Positions 43,288-52,511 of a DNA stretch of 64,000 nt are shown one piece after another (the stretch's first letter is position 1; every line of letters starts with the position of its first letter). Location: assembly GCA_000403315.2 (NCBI GenBank), contig KE159639.1, positions 103,323-167,322 of the forward strand, read 5' to 3'. The translations under genes were made by a program, and so were the position numbers. Below the pieces are notes generated by a model that saw only the letters and a program-made list of their open reading frames with translations, made no database searches and was not told the origin of the DNA. Source of the DNA: Lachnospiraceae bacterium A2. GTDB lineage: Bacteria; Bacillota; Clostridia; Lachnospirales; Lachnospiraceae.

Positions 43288-44028
43288 TCACTCTTTCTCA
43301 TATCCATTTCTTTTATACAGTATCAGGAACAGCAGTATGCTGATAACAAGCTCCCCGCCCAGCACTGCCATGTCCAGCGGCTTTACGGCATATGGGACGC
43401 CATTGGCAAACCCTTCTGCCATCCCGGTCAGCACCCCGGTAAAAAGGAACCCCGACACCTTGTGGAGCCCTTCGGACAGATTGCCAAATACTGGGACCAT
43501 CATCAGCACCAGCATCAGGGGGCAGGCAATCAGGTTGGCGCTCATCTGGTTCTTGGCGCAAATGCCTACAATCATCCCAATGACGCAGCTAATCAGGCTT
43601 GCAACCGCGCTGACAAAAAAGAATTGCAGCATTGGCACTTGCTCCAGGGGGATCCCGCTAATCAGCAGCACAACGCCATTGATTGCCACAGTCAATACAA
43701 AAGGGAACAGGATGCTGCCGATAAAATACTGCCAACCAGTGACAGAGGACGTCATCAGCACGCGCAGGGTATGCTTTTCCTTTTCTTCGGCTATGGCCGT
43801 GCCGACCATCAGAAACCCATCCATGCAGATATTCATGGAAATCCCAAGGTTTAATATAAGGGAGGTAAGAATGGGCGGAAGCTCCCCGCCTGTGTTCTTG
43901 CCATAAAGGATTTTGCAGGCCAAGACCAGTGCAACTGTCAGGACCGGGCCTACCATAACTGCTGTGTTCCGGCTAATGCAAATCCATTTAATGCGGGCTA
44001 CCGCTGCTAATTTATTGATATTTTCCAT
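43288..44028 (-). CDS. ABC-2 type permease
   Basis: This protein of 246 residues has six predicted helices and a typical cytoplasmic segment EEKEKHTLRVLMTSSV seen in ABC-2 exporters. AGGAG precedes the ATG. It is the last gene of a block made of AgrC-like kinase, LytTR regulator and ABC ATPase. It probably exports a peptide or lipid-active compound. The multi-hairpin repeat copy A follows its stop. Confidence 0.83.
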   Translation of the reverse strand: MENINKLAAVARIKWICISRNTAVMVGPVLTVALVLACKILYGKNTGGELPPILTSLILNLGISMNICMDGFLMVGTAIAEEKEKHTLRVLMTSSVTGWQYFIGSILFPFVLTVAINGVVLLISGIPLEQVPMLQFFFVSAVASLISCVIGMIVGICAKNQMSANLIACPLMLVLMMVPVFGNLSEGLHKVSGFLFTGVLTGMAEGFANGVPYAVKPLDMAVLGGELVISILLFLILYKRNGYEKE

Positions 44029-44075
44029 GTTCGTACTCCTTTTACATAATCAGATCGTTTCGTGTTTCCCAGCCT

Positions 44076-44933
44076 TTACACATTCAGGGAACTTCCCGTC
44101 ACCTGCAGGAACACGTGCTCCAAGGTAGGCTCGCAGGAATGCAGGCATTGGATCTCGTCTTTTTCCATCCATTCTGAAATTTTTGCAATATTCTCCGGGT
44201 TCTGCACAAGGACTGCTTCATGTTTGTTGTTAAGCAGTACCTGGTACCGTTTGTTTTTATTGTATTTCAGGCAAAGCTCCTGCGGGGAGCCGAATTCCAC
44301 AATTTTTCCCTGATGGAGGAGCGCCACGTTGTCGCACAGCTTGGCAGCTTCTTCCATATTGTGGGTGGTGAGGAAAATGGACATCCCTTCCTGTTTCAAA
44401 TCCAAAAGCATTTTATGGATGGACACCGCCGTAGATGGGTCAAGGCCGCTGGTTGGCTCATCCAAAAACAAAATCCTTGGCTTATGGAGCACTGCCCTTG
44501 CCAATACAAGCCGTTGGGTTTGGCCTTTGGACAGTTTCCCAGCCTGCTTTTTCCGGTGCTCCAAAAGCCCTACCTGCCTTAGCACTTCTTCGGTCCTTGC
44601 ATTTGGGACGCGCCAGATTTTGGCAAACATGGACAAGTTCTGCCACACGCTCATTTTCTCATAAATGCCGCTGTTGTCAGAAACTACGCCTATTTTTTCA
44701 TAAATGGAATCGTCGATGTTGGTAGTATCCGCCCCAAGGATTTTCCCTTCCCCGGAAGTCTGCCGGAGCTGCCCGGTAATGATTTTAATTGTGGTGGTCT
44801 TCCCTGCGCCAGAAGGGCCTAAGAACCCAAGGATTTCCCCTTTGTGCAATGTGATGCTGATATCCTTTAAGGCCAATTCCGTGCGGTAACGCTTTGAAAT
44901 ATGTGATAATTGAAGCAGTACTTTTTGTTCCAT
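44076..44933 (-). CDS. ABC transporter ATP-binding protein
   Basis: This protein of 285 residues has Walker A GPSGAGKTTTI, signature KLSKGQTQRLVLARA, Walker B ILFLDEPTSGLDP and switch His in TTHN. A ~75-residue C-terminal extension is of the kind found in bacitracin- and lantibiotic-type transporters. It works with the permease 47 bases downstream. Together with the LytTR/AgrC pair it resembles transporter loci induced by quorum or peptide signals. Confidence 0.93.
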   Translation of the reverse strand: MEQKVLLQLSHISKRYRTELALKDISITLHKGEILGFLGPSGAGKTTTIKIITGQLRQTSGEGKILGADTTNIDDSIYEKIGVVSDNSGIYEKMSVWQNLSMFAKIWRVPNARTEEVLRQVGLLEHRKKQAGKLSKGQTQRLVLARAVLHKPRILFLDEPTSGLDPSTAVSIHKMLLDLKQEGMSIFLTTHNMEEAAKLCDNVALLHQGKIVEFGSPQELCLKYNKNKRYQVLLNNKHEAVLVQNPENIAKISEWMEKDEIQCLHSCEPTLEHVFLQVTGSSLNV

Positions 44934-45052
44934 AACTAAACCCTCTTTCTGTGATTTCGTTTGATGGAACTATCTTAGCACAGCATTCTGTCGGAGTGTG
45001 GATATGTGCCTGAATGGCAGGAATCAGTGCCCAGATGGAAAAACCCGGGCAG

Positions 45053-45796
45053 TTACAGACAGGAAACCACCTGTAAGAGCTTGGCCTTGGCATTTCTGGA
45101 AAACAGGCATTTTTCCCCATTTTCCATAAGGATTTCCCGGTGTTTTAAATCAAGCTCCCAGATCCGCCCAGTATTGACAAGGTAAGCGCGGTGCACCCGC
45201 AGGAACCTGCTGCCTAGCTGCGTTTCCAACTCCTGTATGCTGCCGATAAAGTCAAACCTGTCATATTTCCCATGGAGCTCTATCCGGTGGGTCCGGCCAG
45301 CGGTTTCAAAAAACATAATTTCGTCAATTGGGATATGCTTTACCACATCCAGGGCTTTCACTGTGAAATATTCCGTCTGCTCCCCCTGTTCCCTGCCCAT
45401 GCGTTCAGTAATGGCTGCAAGGCTTTCCCGGATTCCCCCATACATTTTTTCCGGGTTTCCTTTGACGATATAATCCAGCGCCTCCAAATGGTAACGGAAG
45501 GTTTCGAATGCCAGGTCGGAAAAAGATGTCACATAAACCAGGAAACCCCTTGCGTCCAGCTTACGGATTTCCTGCCCAAGGGAAAAGCCGTCCATAGGCT
45601 CGCCCTTTAATTCCACGTCCAAAAAATAAATCCCCCGCCGGGGCGCGGCCTTTACGGCATCTAAAATATCTTCCGGGTGCCTGCTGCACAGGGCAACCTC
45701 CATATCGTAACCTTCGATTAGGATTTGTTTTTCCAGATATTCTTTCTGTGCGGCAAGGACAGCGCCGTCGTCCTCGCAAATGTAAATTGGAAGCAT
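45053..45796 (-). CDS. LytTR-family response regulator (AgrA-like)
   Basis: This protein of 247 residues has a receiver domain with CEDD at the start and Asp60 in FLDVELKG. A LytTR DNA-binding domain (about 140-245) has IMFFETAGRTHRIELH and FLRVHRAYLVN. The ATG at 45796 follows AGGAG and is 12 bases after the kinase stop. It probably activates the ABC genes downstream by binding paired direct repeats, which I did not locate. Confidence 0.93.
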   Translation of the reverse strand: MLPIYICEDDGAVLAAQKEYLEKQILIEGYDMEVALCSRHPEDILDAVKAAPRRGIYFLDVELKGEPMDGFSLGQEIRKLDARGFLVYVTSFSDLAFETFRYHLEALDYIVKGNPEKMYGGIRESLAAITERMGREQGEQTEYFTVKALDVVKHIPIDEIMFFETAGRTHRIELHGKYDRFDFIGSIQELETQLGSRFLRVHRAYLVNTGRIWELDLKHREILMENGEKCLFSRNAKAKLLQVVSCL

Positions 45797-45807
45797 TTTC
45801 CCACTCC

Positions 45808-47172
45808 TCATTCCTGAATTTTTAATTCCTGTACAAAACATCCATCCTGAATAGCTGTGGAGGGAAAAACATCCTCGTACCGCCCCAGGATATTCCGGTA
45901 GCTTGCCAGCCCAATCCCCCGGTCCGTCCCCCTTGTAGAATAGCCCTGCTGCCAGATTTTATGGAAATCCACCTGGGAATACAGCTTATTTTTTACCCGG
46001 AAAGTGGTGCAGCCCTCCTGGCAGCTAACCATAATATGTATCTGCGGACGTTCCTTCCCCCGGACCTCGTCCATGGCATTATCAATTAAAATGCCAAGGC
46101 ACCTGCACAAATCCGTGGCGCGCAGCCTTGTCTTTTCCAATGGGCGCAGCACCTCCAGCCCAAATTCAATCTGGTCCCTGCTGCATTCCTTTATCTTGCC
46201 CAGCAAAAGCCCCTTCACCTCCAGCATGTGCACGTTCCCAAGCTGGGTCAGCAGCCGGATCTGCACGCCAACCTGGACGTCAAAATCCTCCGCCATATCC
46301 TGGATAAACTGCTGGACGGACTCCAGGTCCCCTTCCTTGGCCTGCAGGTATATGCCAGACACCATATTTTTATAATCATGGCGGAACCTGCGCATTTCCT
46401 GCTGCAGCCCTTCCAATGTTTCAATATAGGCGGCCTGCTGCTGCAGGCTGACTTGCTTAACCTTCATCTGCTTCCGGTGCAGTTCCTCCCTGCCTTCAAA
46501 GCTAAGGACCAAAAACATCACCAGAAAAAACATCAGGGAAACCATGTCATTGTCCTCCCCTGCCTTCCTGCCCTCATGTACCAGCATATGCAGGACCTGG
46601 GACAGGACAGGATACATGCTGATAAAGACAAGGCTGCGCAGGCGGGTCTTATTCCGGTCCACCCATTGCCAGCACATGCCCCCAACGCCGCTTTTATAAA
46701 ACGCCAGGATCAATGCCGTATGGAACATCGGGGTCAGCAGGTAGGTAAAAAACAGGTAAATGATCCGTTCATGGAAAATTTCCAAATTAAATTCCCCTGA
46801 CTGGGAAAAAAGCAAGGAAAAACTGCTTGCCAGTTCCTCAATCATCTGGAAAAAAACAGCAGAAACCCAGCTCACCGGAAAGCTTTCCCCATAGAGGAAC
46901 CACAAATAGCAGGCAGAACCCAGCATGCCCATATAGTTGAACAGGATTTTCCCCATGCGGTACTTCCATCCAAAGATGCCTGTTTTATAACATATGGTCC
47001 CTACAAGGGCAAAAGATACGATATACAGAACCGTAACAGCCAGCACTGTCCATCTGCGTTCCCTAAACTGGTGCAGCCGCCTTCCAAACAGGAGCCTGGA
47101 AGCCAGGAGGAGAAAAAATGTGCTGATCGCAACGCCGGCCACATTTGTGCAAAACATATCCCAAAAAACCAT
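45808..47172 (-). CDS. AgrC-like sensor histidine kinase (GHKL)
   Basis: This protein has about 454 residues. Six or seven membrane helices occupy the first ~225 residues, followed by a coiled coil, the phospho-acceptor RFRHDYKNM, and an ATPase part with LIDNAMDE and RGIGLASYRN. This is the AgrC/ComD plan used for peptide pheromones. The frame can be extended upstream by 58 codons, but that part crosses a terminator. The ATG at 47172, with AGGA before it, gives a normal membrane start. No AgrB/AgrD pair is nearby, so the signal may come from elsewhere. Confidence 0.9.
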   Translation of the reverse strand: MVFWDMFCTNVAGVAISTFFLLLASRLLFGRRLHQFRERRWTVLAVTVLYIVSFALVGTICYKTGIFGWKYRMGKILFNYMGMLGSACYLWFLYGESFPVSWVSAVFFQMIEELASSFSLLFSQSGEFNLEIFHERIIYLFFTYLLTPMFHTALILAFYKSGVGGMCWQWVDRNKTRLRSLVFISMYPVLSQVLHMLVHEGRKAGEDNDMVSLMFFLVMFLVLSFEGREELHRKQMKVKQVSLQQQAAYIETLEGLQQEMRRFRHDYKNMVSGIYLQAKEGDLESVQQFIQDMAEDFDVQVGVQIRLLTQLGNVHMLEVKGLLLGKIKECSRDQIEFGLEVLRPLEKTRLRATDLCRCLGILIDNAMDEVRGKERPQIHIMVSCQEGCTTFRVKNKLYSQVDFHKIWQQGYSTRGTDRGIGLASYRNILGRYEDVFPSTAIQDGCFVQELKIQE

Positions 47173-47284
47173 AACTTTTCCTGTCCCTTCTGTTGCTTCA
47201 TAAAAAATTATCTTAATGTCCGGCAAAACCGCACAGAGCCCTTGCTTATTTCCGGAACCAAAAGCGGCTAGTGTACTGACCCCA

Positions 47285-47322
47285 AAAAGGCTGCCCCCAT
47301 TTCCCTCAATGTGGCAGCCTTT
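47285..47322 (-). terminator. Terminator after the SecB-like gene
   Basis: On the minus strand, AAAGGCTGCC pairs with GGCAGCCTTT around an 18-base loop, followed by a T-run at 47284-47288. It lies 28 bases past the SecB-like stop, separating that unit from the kinase gene. Confidence 0.75.
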
Positions 47323-47335
47323 ATACCCCGTATTA

Positions 47336-47352
47336 TTTTCAGGCACGCTCTA
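47336..47352. repeat. Single MITE end, diverged
   Basis: TTTTCAGGCACGCTCTA resembles the right end TTTTCAAACACGCTCTA of the element at 21107-21270. It overlaps the stop of the SecB-like gene. No opposite end was found nearby. Confidence 0.5.
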
Positions 47353-47751
47353 GGCACGCAGCATTTCATTGATATTAAATGCTGGCAGAACCACGCATTC
47401 CATACCAGGCTGCGCCGTCAGAAGGGATACTTCGCTCCGCAGATATGGCATTAAGATCGCAACTGTGTTCCTTGTTATCAGTGCATTTCTGGTTTCTTCC
47501 GGCAGCAGTTCTTCCGCTTCTATGGAAAAGAACCCTGTCAGGCTTATCCCTAAATGATATTCCTCAGGTTTATTGCCCATCAATTCTAATGTAACCTGGT
47601 ATGAATTTTTGCCCTCCTGCTGCGAAATTGTAGATTGTATTTCCAATTCAAACTCCTTTTCCGAAGAAAACCCAAGGCGTTTAAATTCAATTTTGTCAAA
47701 TACAACCTTCTCTAACTGCAAAACACTTCGTACCGCTTCTTTTTTTTCCAT
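47350..47751 (-). CDS. SecB-like chaperone
   Basis: This protein of 133 residues matches the SecB fold: LQLEKVVFDKIEFKRLGF, then alternating strands (LEIQSTIS, YQVTLELMGN, YHLGISLTGFFSIE), and the C-terminal NTVAILMPYLRSEVSLLTAQPG with VLPAFNINEM. Classical SecB is a proteobacterial export chaperone. In Firmicutes such proteins are isolated, and SecB-like chaperones in other bacteria can serve toxin-antitoxin pairs. The ATG at 47751 has AAGGTGG upstream. It lies 11 bases after a frameshifted gene of unknown function that may be its client. A terminator follows. Confidence 0.85.
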   Translation of the reverse strand: MEKKEAVRSVLQLEKVVFDKIEFKRLGFSSEKEFELEIQSTISQQEGKNSYQVTLELMGNKPEEYHLGISLTGFFSIEAEELLPEETRNALITRNTVAILMPYLRSEVSLLTAQPGMECVVLPAFNINEMLRA

Positions 47752-47762
47752 AATTCCCACCT

Positions 47763-48369
47763 TTATGCCGCAATGTTATATATTACATCACCGCTCCATG
47801 ATCCTATGCCTTCCGCCACTTTTAACGTTACCTTTTCCTCACAATATTTCGTATAATTTACATCCTGGGAAACTTCTGGCAGGGTAAACGGCTGTACCAC
47901 AAAACACCCGACTAAATCAAAACATGTTCCTATCTCCAGATTTAAATGGGACATATCAATATATGGGATCCTACCCCAATATGCCCCCTCTTCCTGGGAT
48001 TCCTGATCAAATTTTTCCACATATTCTTCCATCTCCCCGGTCAAAGCTTCAAAAAAAGCCACTCACATCTGCGCCTTCGAACAGCCACCAGCACACATGC
48101 TGTTTTCCTTTATTTGTATCTTGGGGACCTCCTTCTTTATATACATATCCCACTGCCAATTTTTTATTCGGGTTAGGAAATTTCATTATCTGCTCCACAA
48201 TTTCTTTCTTTAAAAAACTTGACACCCCATAGAAATGGGGGTCTTTGGAATAGTCCTTTTTCACGCCCCTTGGCATCTTTGGGCGTTTATTCAGTTCAAA
48301 ATAAGACTTAAAATCATCTGAAGTAATCCCTCTGTTGTCGTCTGCTTTCCGCTCCACTGCCCTGTACAC
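47763..48369 (-). pseudogene. Unknown ~200-residue protein, frameshifted at a seven-base T tract
   Basis: Two frames join naturally at a run of seven T (A7 at 48051-48057 on the plus strand). The first reads through YRAVERKADDNRGIT, DPHFYGVSSFLKKE, KFPNPNKKLAVGYVYKEGG and HVCWWLFEGADVSGFF, then stops. Removing one T continues into FFEALTGEMEEYVEKF, GRIPYIDMSHLNLEIG and the end. The 5' end is also doubtful. The frame starts at a GTG (48369) with no good ribosome site, while an ATG at 48382 with GGGAG is two bases out of frame. I do not recognise the family. It precedes a SecB-like gene by 11 bases. Confidence 0.7.
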
Positions 48370-48506
48370 GTATATTTTTCATATCTCCCTATAACACATA
48401 GCAAGAAAAAAATCAAGTCTTGACTTTTATTTTTGGATTATAACATAAAATCTCCCGGCAAAACAGACTTGACAAATAAATCCATTTGTGATAACAAAAT
48501 GGAGGT

Positions 48507-49331
48507 TCAGTCCCTGCCGGGGCAGACCCCCACCAATTCCCCCAGGCGGATTCTGGTTTCCACCCCTGTGCCTATGTACCCTGCCATCTCCTCAGAGAGT
48601 TCCAGCCTGCCTTCTTCCAGCAAAAGGAGTATGGTGGAGCCGCCAAATTCAAAATAGCCTTTCTCCTCCCCCTGGAATACCTGCCCATCCCTTGGGTAAT
48701 TGCAGATTTTCCCCACCAGCATAGCCCCAATTTCCATCTGGATAACCGTGCCAAACCGCTGGGTCTTTAATTCCGTATATTCCCTGCTGTTTTCCGCATA
48801 AACCGGAAAAGCCCCGCAGGCAATGGGGCGGACACAGTGCAGCTTTCCCGGGATAGCCCTGCTGCGCCTTACCACGCCGTCGCTGACATAACAGTAACGG
48901 TGGTAATCCTGGGGCGTCAGCCGGAAAATCAGGCAGGTGCCCCCTGCAAACCGCTTAGCCAGCTTCCGGCTTTTTAAAAGTTCTTCCAGACGGTATTCCA
49001 CATGCTTGATGTGGTAAGATTGTTCCCCGCTGACAGGGTAAATGCTCAGATAGCCGTCGCAGGGGCTGATTAAGTGCTCCGGCGTAATGTCTATCTCCTC
49101 TAAGCACCGTTTCCTTGTAAAAAAGCTGTTAAAGGAGCGGTACTTTTTTTCAAACCCTTCCATGTCGATTTTGTGCCGTTTGATAAACAAGGGAACCAGC
49201 CACCGGGACAGCCGGGAATCCAAATACGCCCCAGCCGCCTTGGAAAGAAACGGCCTTGTCAGCACTTTCAGCACAAGCCGCCCGGGAATTGTCTGATATA
49301 AAAACCTAACGCTCAATGATTCTTTTTTCAT
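48507..49331 (-). CDS. psd: Phosphatidylserine decarboxylase
   Basis: This protein of 274 residues contains SPCDGYLSIYPV, LTPQDYHRYCY with conserved His, IGAMLVGKI and FEFGGSTI. The last contains the GST site where the chain cuts itself to form the pyruvoyl group. It converts phosphatidylserine to phosphatidylethanolamine at the membrane. Its ATG overlaps the stop of the pssA gene (ATGA), so synthesis of the two enzymes is coupled. Confidence 0.95.
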   Translation of the reverse strand: MKKESLSVRFLYQTIPGRLVLKVLTRPFLSKAAGAYLDSRLSRWLVPLFIKRHKIDMEGFEKKYRSFNSFFTRKRCLEEIDITPEHLISPCDGYLSIYPVSGEQSYHIKHVEYRLEELLKSRKLAKRFAGGTCLIFRLTPQDYHRYCYVSDGVVRRSRAIPGKLHCVRPIACGAFPVYAENSREYTELKTQRFGTVIQMEIGAMLVGKICNYPRDGQVFQGEEKGYFEFGGSTILLLLEEGRLELSEEMAGYIGTGVETRIRLGELVGVCPGRD

Positions 49332-49972
49332 ACGTCCAACCCAAACCCTAACAATAAAATCGTAAACTCTACTGCTCCTGTAAAAATAATTCCGATTTTC
49401 CCTGCCAAATAAGGCTTTTTAATTTTAATTGGCAGAAGAAATGCAGCCGCCATTGTCCCTAATACTGCTGAAAACAGCAAATCCCCACGCAGCATCAGGC
49501 GCCTTCCTGCAATAAAGAAGACTGGGAGCACCAAAGCAGCCGATGTCACAGGGAGCCCAAGGTACCATTTCCGGGAGCCTGTTTCCGCCTGCTGCCGCTC
49601 CTCCTCCAGCACGTTAAAATACGCTAACCGGATCAAAGTGCACAGCACATAAAAGCTGGCTGCCAGAAATACCAAATGCCCTTTCCCGCCAATCTGGTAG
49701 GTAAAAAGCGCAGGCAGCACCCCAAAGCAAATCAGGTCGCTTAAGGAATCGATCTGTATGCCAAACTTCTTCTCCCGGGCATCCCTCTGCTTGGTAGCCG
49801 CCACTGCGCCGTCAAACATGTCGCAGATCCCCGCCGCCATCAGGCAGATAATCGTCTGCCGGTAAGCCCCTTCCATGGCAAACGTAATGCCGGTAAACCC
49901 TGCCAGCATCCCAAGGTAGGTCAGTACTACCGTGTAATTATAATATCCGCATAACCGCTTTTTTTCTTCCAT
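49328..49972 (-). CDS. pssA: CDP-diacylglycerol-serine O-phosphatidyltransferase
   Basis: This membrane protein of 214 residues has six or so helices. The CDP-alcohol phosphotransferase motif is at about residues 55-85: DMFDGAVAATK, then FGIQIDSLSD. Aspartates are in place, but the Arg that usually follows the Ala after the DG pair is Ala here. It makes phosphatidylserine from CDP-diacylglycerol and serine, and psd follows with a 4-base overlap. The ATG at 49972 has GGAGGAG upstream and is preferred to one seven codons earlier. Confidence 0.93.
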   Translation of the reverse strand: MEEKKRLCGYYNYTVVLTYLGMLAGFTGITFAMEGAYRQTIICLMAAGICDMFDGAVAATKQRDAREKKFGIQIDSLSDLICFGVLPALFTYQIGGKGHLVFLAASFYVLCTLIRLAYFNVLEEERQQAETGSRKWYLGLPVTSAALVLPVFFIAGRRLMLRGDLLFSAVLGTMAAAFLLPIKIKKPYLAGKIGIIFTGAVEFTILLLGFGLDV

Positions 49973-50085
49973 AATCTCCTCCGCCTTTTCCAAAATCCAT
50001 TGTTCCTAAAAGTCTTTCCATTTTTCTTAAGTTCCTTAAAGATTAATATCCCATGCCCCCTTCTGCCCCACGCTGCGCCAAAACC

Positions 50086-50664
50086 TTACACCGCCGCCGA
50101 AAACAACATGCTGTACGCCAGAATGCACCACGGCTTCCCTAACAAAATAATGGTTGCAAACTTCCTTGCGCTCATTTTCGTAAGTCCGGTAACATAACAA
50201 AAAAAATCATCCGGGAACAGGGGCAGCACCATCCCCAGGAACAGGACTGCCGTATAAGATTTGCTTTCCGCGGCCCATGCGGAAAGCTTTTCGTAACGCT
50301 TCCCAGGGAACATTTTGCTGACAAAAGCCCTGCCAAATTTTTTCGCAAGCAGAAATGCCAGGATAGAGCCTGCGGAAATCCCGATAAAGTTGCACCAGAA
50401 GCCGCCCATGCAGCCAAAGAGCGCGGCGCCTGCCGCACAGCCTACAAATCCGGGAAGCACCGGCACTACCACCTGCCCTGCCTGGATCATAATCAGGATG
50501 ATGGGGGCAAGCAGGCCAAACCCTGCCACATACCGCTGCAATGTTTCTACCGAGTGGAACTCGCCGTCCAGATAGCCTTTGAACAGGGCTGCGCAGAGGA
50601 CTAAGCAGAGCAGCAGAAGGATTGCGTTGAAAAACTTTTGTAATTTTTCCATGTTACTTTCCAT
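50086..50664 (-). CDS. TVP38/TMEM64 (DedA-like) membrane protein
   Basis: This protein of 192 residues has five or six helices. VVPVLPGFVGCAAGAALFG, then FLGMVLPLFPDDFFCYVTG and KFATIILLGKPW are typical of the TVP38/SNARE-associated family, a DedA relative. Such proteins are linked to lipid carrier movement across membranes. It comes just after the pssA-psd pair, which runs the same way and lies downstream on the map, so a lipid role is plausible. Start choice between ATG at 50664 and 50652 is uncertain. Confidence 0.85.
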   Translation of the reverse strand: MESNMEKLQKFFNAILLLLCLVLCAALFKGYLDGEFHSVETLQRYVAGFGLLAPIILIMIQAGQVVVPVLPGFVGCAAGAALFGCMGGFWCNFIGISAGSILAFLLAKKFGRAFVSKMFPGKRYEKLSAWAAESKSYTAVLFLGMVLPLFPDDFFCYVTGLTKMSARKFATIILLGKPWCILAYSMLFSAAV

Positions 50665-50876
50665 AGTTCCTGCATCACTTTCTTTTTCTTTTACGTTTTG
50701 GGGATACCTCATTCCGCCCCTTGGGGGACTTAAAAGCCAGCCGGCCCTTCCAAGGGTTCTTTACTATCATACTAGTAAATGCTGTTTTTCGCAATCATAT
50801 TCTTACATCCACCAAGAAATAACAGTTTTTTATCCCCTGCAGGCTGTAAATGAGGTCTTTACTAGAACAAAGAATA

Positions 50877-50901
50877 AGGCTGTGCTGGGTGCGCACAGCC
50901 T
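50877..50901. terminator. Hairpin after mnmA
   Basis: AGGCTGTGC at 50877-50885 pairs with GCACAGCCT at 50893-50901, about 10 bases past the mnmA stop. The tail on the minus strand is TTATTCTTTG, moderately T-rich. It probably ends the isc-mnmA transcript. Confidence 0.65.
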
Positions 50902-50911
50902 AAGCACAGGG

Positions 50912-51991
50912 TTACAGGATTGTCCCGCCCCCTATCACAATATTCCCGTCATAAAATACCACTGCCTGCCCGGGCGTAATGGCGCGGACAGGGGCATGGA
51001 ACTGGCAGAACACCTTATCTTCCCCGGCTTTTTGGATGGTACAGGGCGTCCCTGCATGGTTATAGCGGATTTTGGCTACTGCCTCAAGCTCGCCATCCAA
51101 ATCCGGGACAGACATAAAGTTCAGCTTGTCCCCATAAAGGGATACCCCACATACTTCCTCATTGCTGCCAAGGACAACCTCGTTGGTGTCCGGACGGATC
51201 TCTGACACAAACACAGGGACTCCCATGGCTATTCCAAGCCCCTTGCGCTGTCCGATGGTATAATGGGTAATGCCTTTGTGCCGGCCCAATATTCTGCCAT
51301 CTTTTGTAACAAAATTCCCCGGCGGCGGCACATTTCCCTTCTGCTCCCGTTCGATAAAGCCGGCATAATCATGGTCTGGGATAAAGCAGATTTCCTGGCT
51401 GTCCGGCTTATTTGCAGTGCGCAGCCCAATCTGCACCGCCATGGCGCGGATTTCTTCCTTGGTATAATCCCCCACCGGCATCAGGGTATGGGCAAGCTGA
51501 TGCTGGGTCAGGTTATAGAGGGCATACGTCTGGTCCTTGTCCTCCGTAGCTGATTTCTGCAGCGCATACCTGCCGTTTGGCAGGCGCCGGATCCTGGCGT
51601 AATGGCCGGTGGCGATATAGTCTGCGCCAATTGCCATGCTGCGGCTTAAGAGGGATTCCCATTTCACATACCGGTTACAGGCTATGCAGGGGTTAGGGGT
51701 CCGCCCTTTTAAATACTCCGCTACAAAATAGTCTATGACATTTTTCTGGAATTCTTCCCGGAAATTCATCACATAGTAGGGAATCCCAAGCATTGCCGCC
51801 ACCCGCCTTGCGTCCTCCACCGCAGTCAGGCCGCAGCATCCCCCCTGTTCTTCCATGGCCTGTTCTGGCTCCTGCTGCCAAATCTGCATGGTGACGCCAA
51901 TAACTTCATAGCCCTGCTCTTTCAGCAGCCATGCGGCCACGGAGGAGTCCACGCCGCCGGACATGCCTACTACAACTTTCTTTTTCCCCAT
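50912..51991 (-). CDS. mnmA: tRNA-specific 2-thiouridylase
   Basis: This protein of 359 residues has the PP-loop [16 protein letters not shown] for ATP, the catalytic Cys in [12 protein letters not shown] and the second Cys in [10 protein letters not shown]. Lys and Tyr residues of the tRNA-binding part (ATGHYARI) are present. It places sulfur on U34 of Lys, Glu and Gln tRNAs, using sulfur from a cysteine desulfurase. It follows the Fe-S scaffold gene by 6 bases, in the standard clostridial order iscR-iscS-iscU-mnmA. Confidence 0.97.
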   Translation of the reverse strand: MGKKKVVVGMSGGVDSSVAAWLLKEQGYEVIGVTMQIWQQEPEQAMEEQGGCCGLTAVEDARRVAAMLGIPYYVMNFREEFQKNVIDYFVAEYLKGRTPNPCIACNRYVKWESLLSRSMAIGADYIATGHYARIRRLPNGRYALQKSATEDKDQTYALYNLTQHQLAHTLMPVGDYTKEEIRAMAVQIGLRTANKPDSQEICFIPDHDYAGFIEREQKGNVPPPGNFVTKDGRILGRHKGITHYTIGQRKGLGIAMGVPVFVSEIRPDTNEVVLGSNEEVCGVSLYGDKLNFMSVPDLDGELEAVAKIRYNHAGTPCTIQKAGEDKVFCQFHAPVRAITPGQAVVFYDGNIVIGGGTIL

Positions 51992-51997
51992 ATGGTT

Positions 51998-52435
51998 TTA
52001 GTAATCCTCTTCTTCGTCTTCCTCGCTGATATCATTCTTTGGCTGCTCCAGTCCTTCAATCTTAATGCCGTTTTTCTCTGCATAATCCCAAAGGGCTGCA
52101 TGGATGGCTTCTTCTGCCAGCAGGGAGCAGTGGACCTTCACTGGAGGAAGCCCGTCTAAAGCTTCCATAACCGCCTTGTTCGTTACCTGCAGGGCCTCCT
52201 CTACGGTCTTGCCCTTTACCAGTTCGGTAGCCATGGAACTGGTTGCCACGGCTGCGCCGCAGCCAAACGTCTTGAATTTCACGTCCTGAATGACGCCATC
52301 GCCGTCAATGTCAAGGAAAATGCGCATGATATCGCCGCATTTTGCATTCCCTACCGTCCCTACGCCGCTGGCATTTTCGATTTCCCCTACATTCCTTGGG
52401 TTCTTAAAATGGTCCATTACCTTTTCACTATACAT
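51998..52435 (-). CDS. iscU: Fe-S cluster scaffold protein, IscU/NifU N-domain type
   Basis: This protein of 145 residues has three cluster cysteines in NAKCGD, TFGCGAA and VHCSLLA. The C-terminal ~20 residues are acidic (SEEDEEED), an addition to the usual ~125-residue fold. It builds Fe-S clusters with sulfur from the desulfurase encoded upstream. GGAGG precedes the ATG. A palindromic repeat of the GATTAGGGTGTCA type lies in the 76-base gap after iscS. Confidence 0.95.
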   Translation of the reverse strand: MYSEKVMDHFKNPRNVGEIENASGVGTVGNAKCGDIMRIFLDIDGDGVIQDVKFKTFGCGAAVATSSMATELVKGKTVEEALQVTNKAVMEALDGLPPVKVHCSLLAEEAIHAALWDYAEKNGIKIEGLEQPKNDISEEDEEEDY

Positions 52436-52466
52436 GGTTCTTCCTCCAAATATTCTTATTTGTATT

Positions 52467-52504
52467 GATTAGAGCATCAAAAGCACCCTTCTGACACCCT
52501 AATC
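52467..52504. repeat. Short GATTAGGGTGTCA palindrome between iscS and iscU
   Basis: GATTAGAGCATCA at 52467-52479 and TGACACCCTAATC at 52492-52504 form an imperfect hairpin. The right arm equals the arm of the long palindrome at 5886-6020. It could attenuate or process the isc transcript. Confidence 0.6.
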
Positions 52505-52511
52505 CTGTATC

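Noticed and set aside
45808..47346. Longer kinase frame starting at 47346
   Set aside because: The extra 58 codons cross the terminator of the SecB-like gene and have no ribosome site. The ATG at 47172 gives a normal membrane start.
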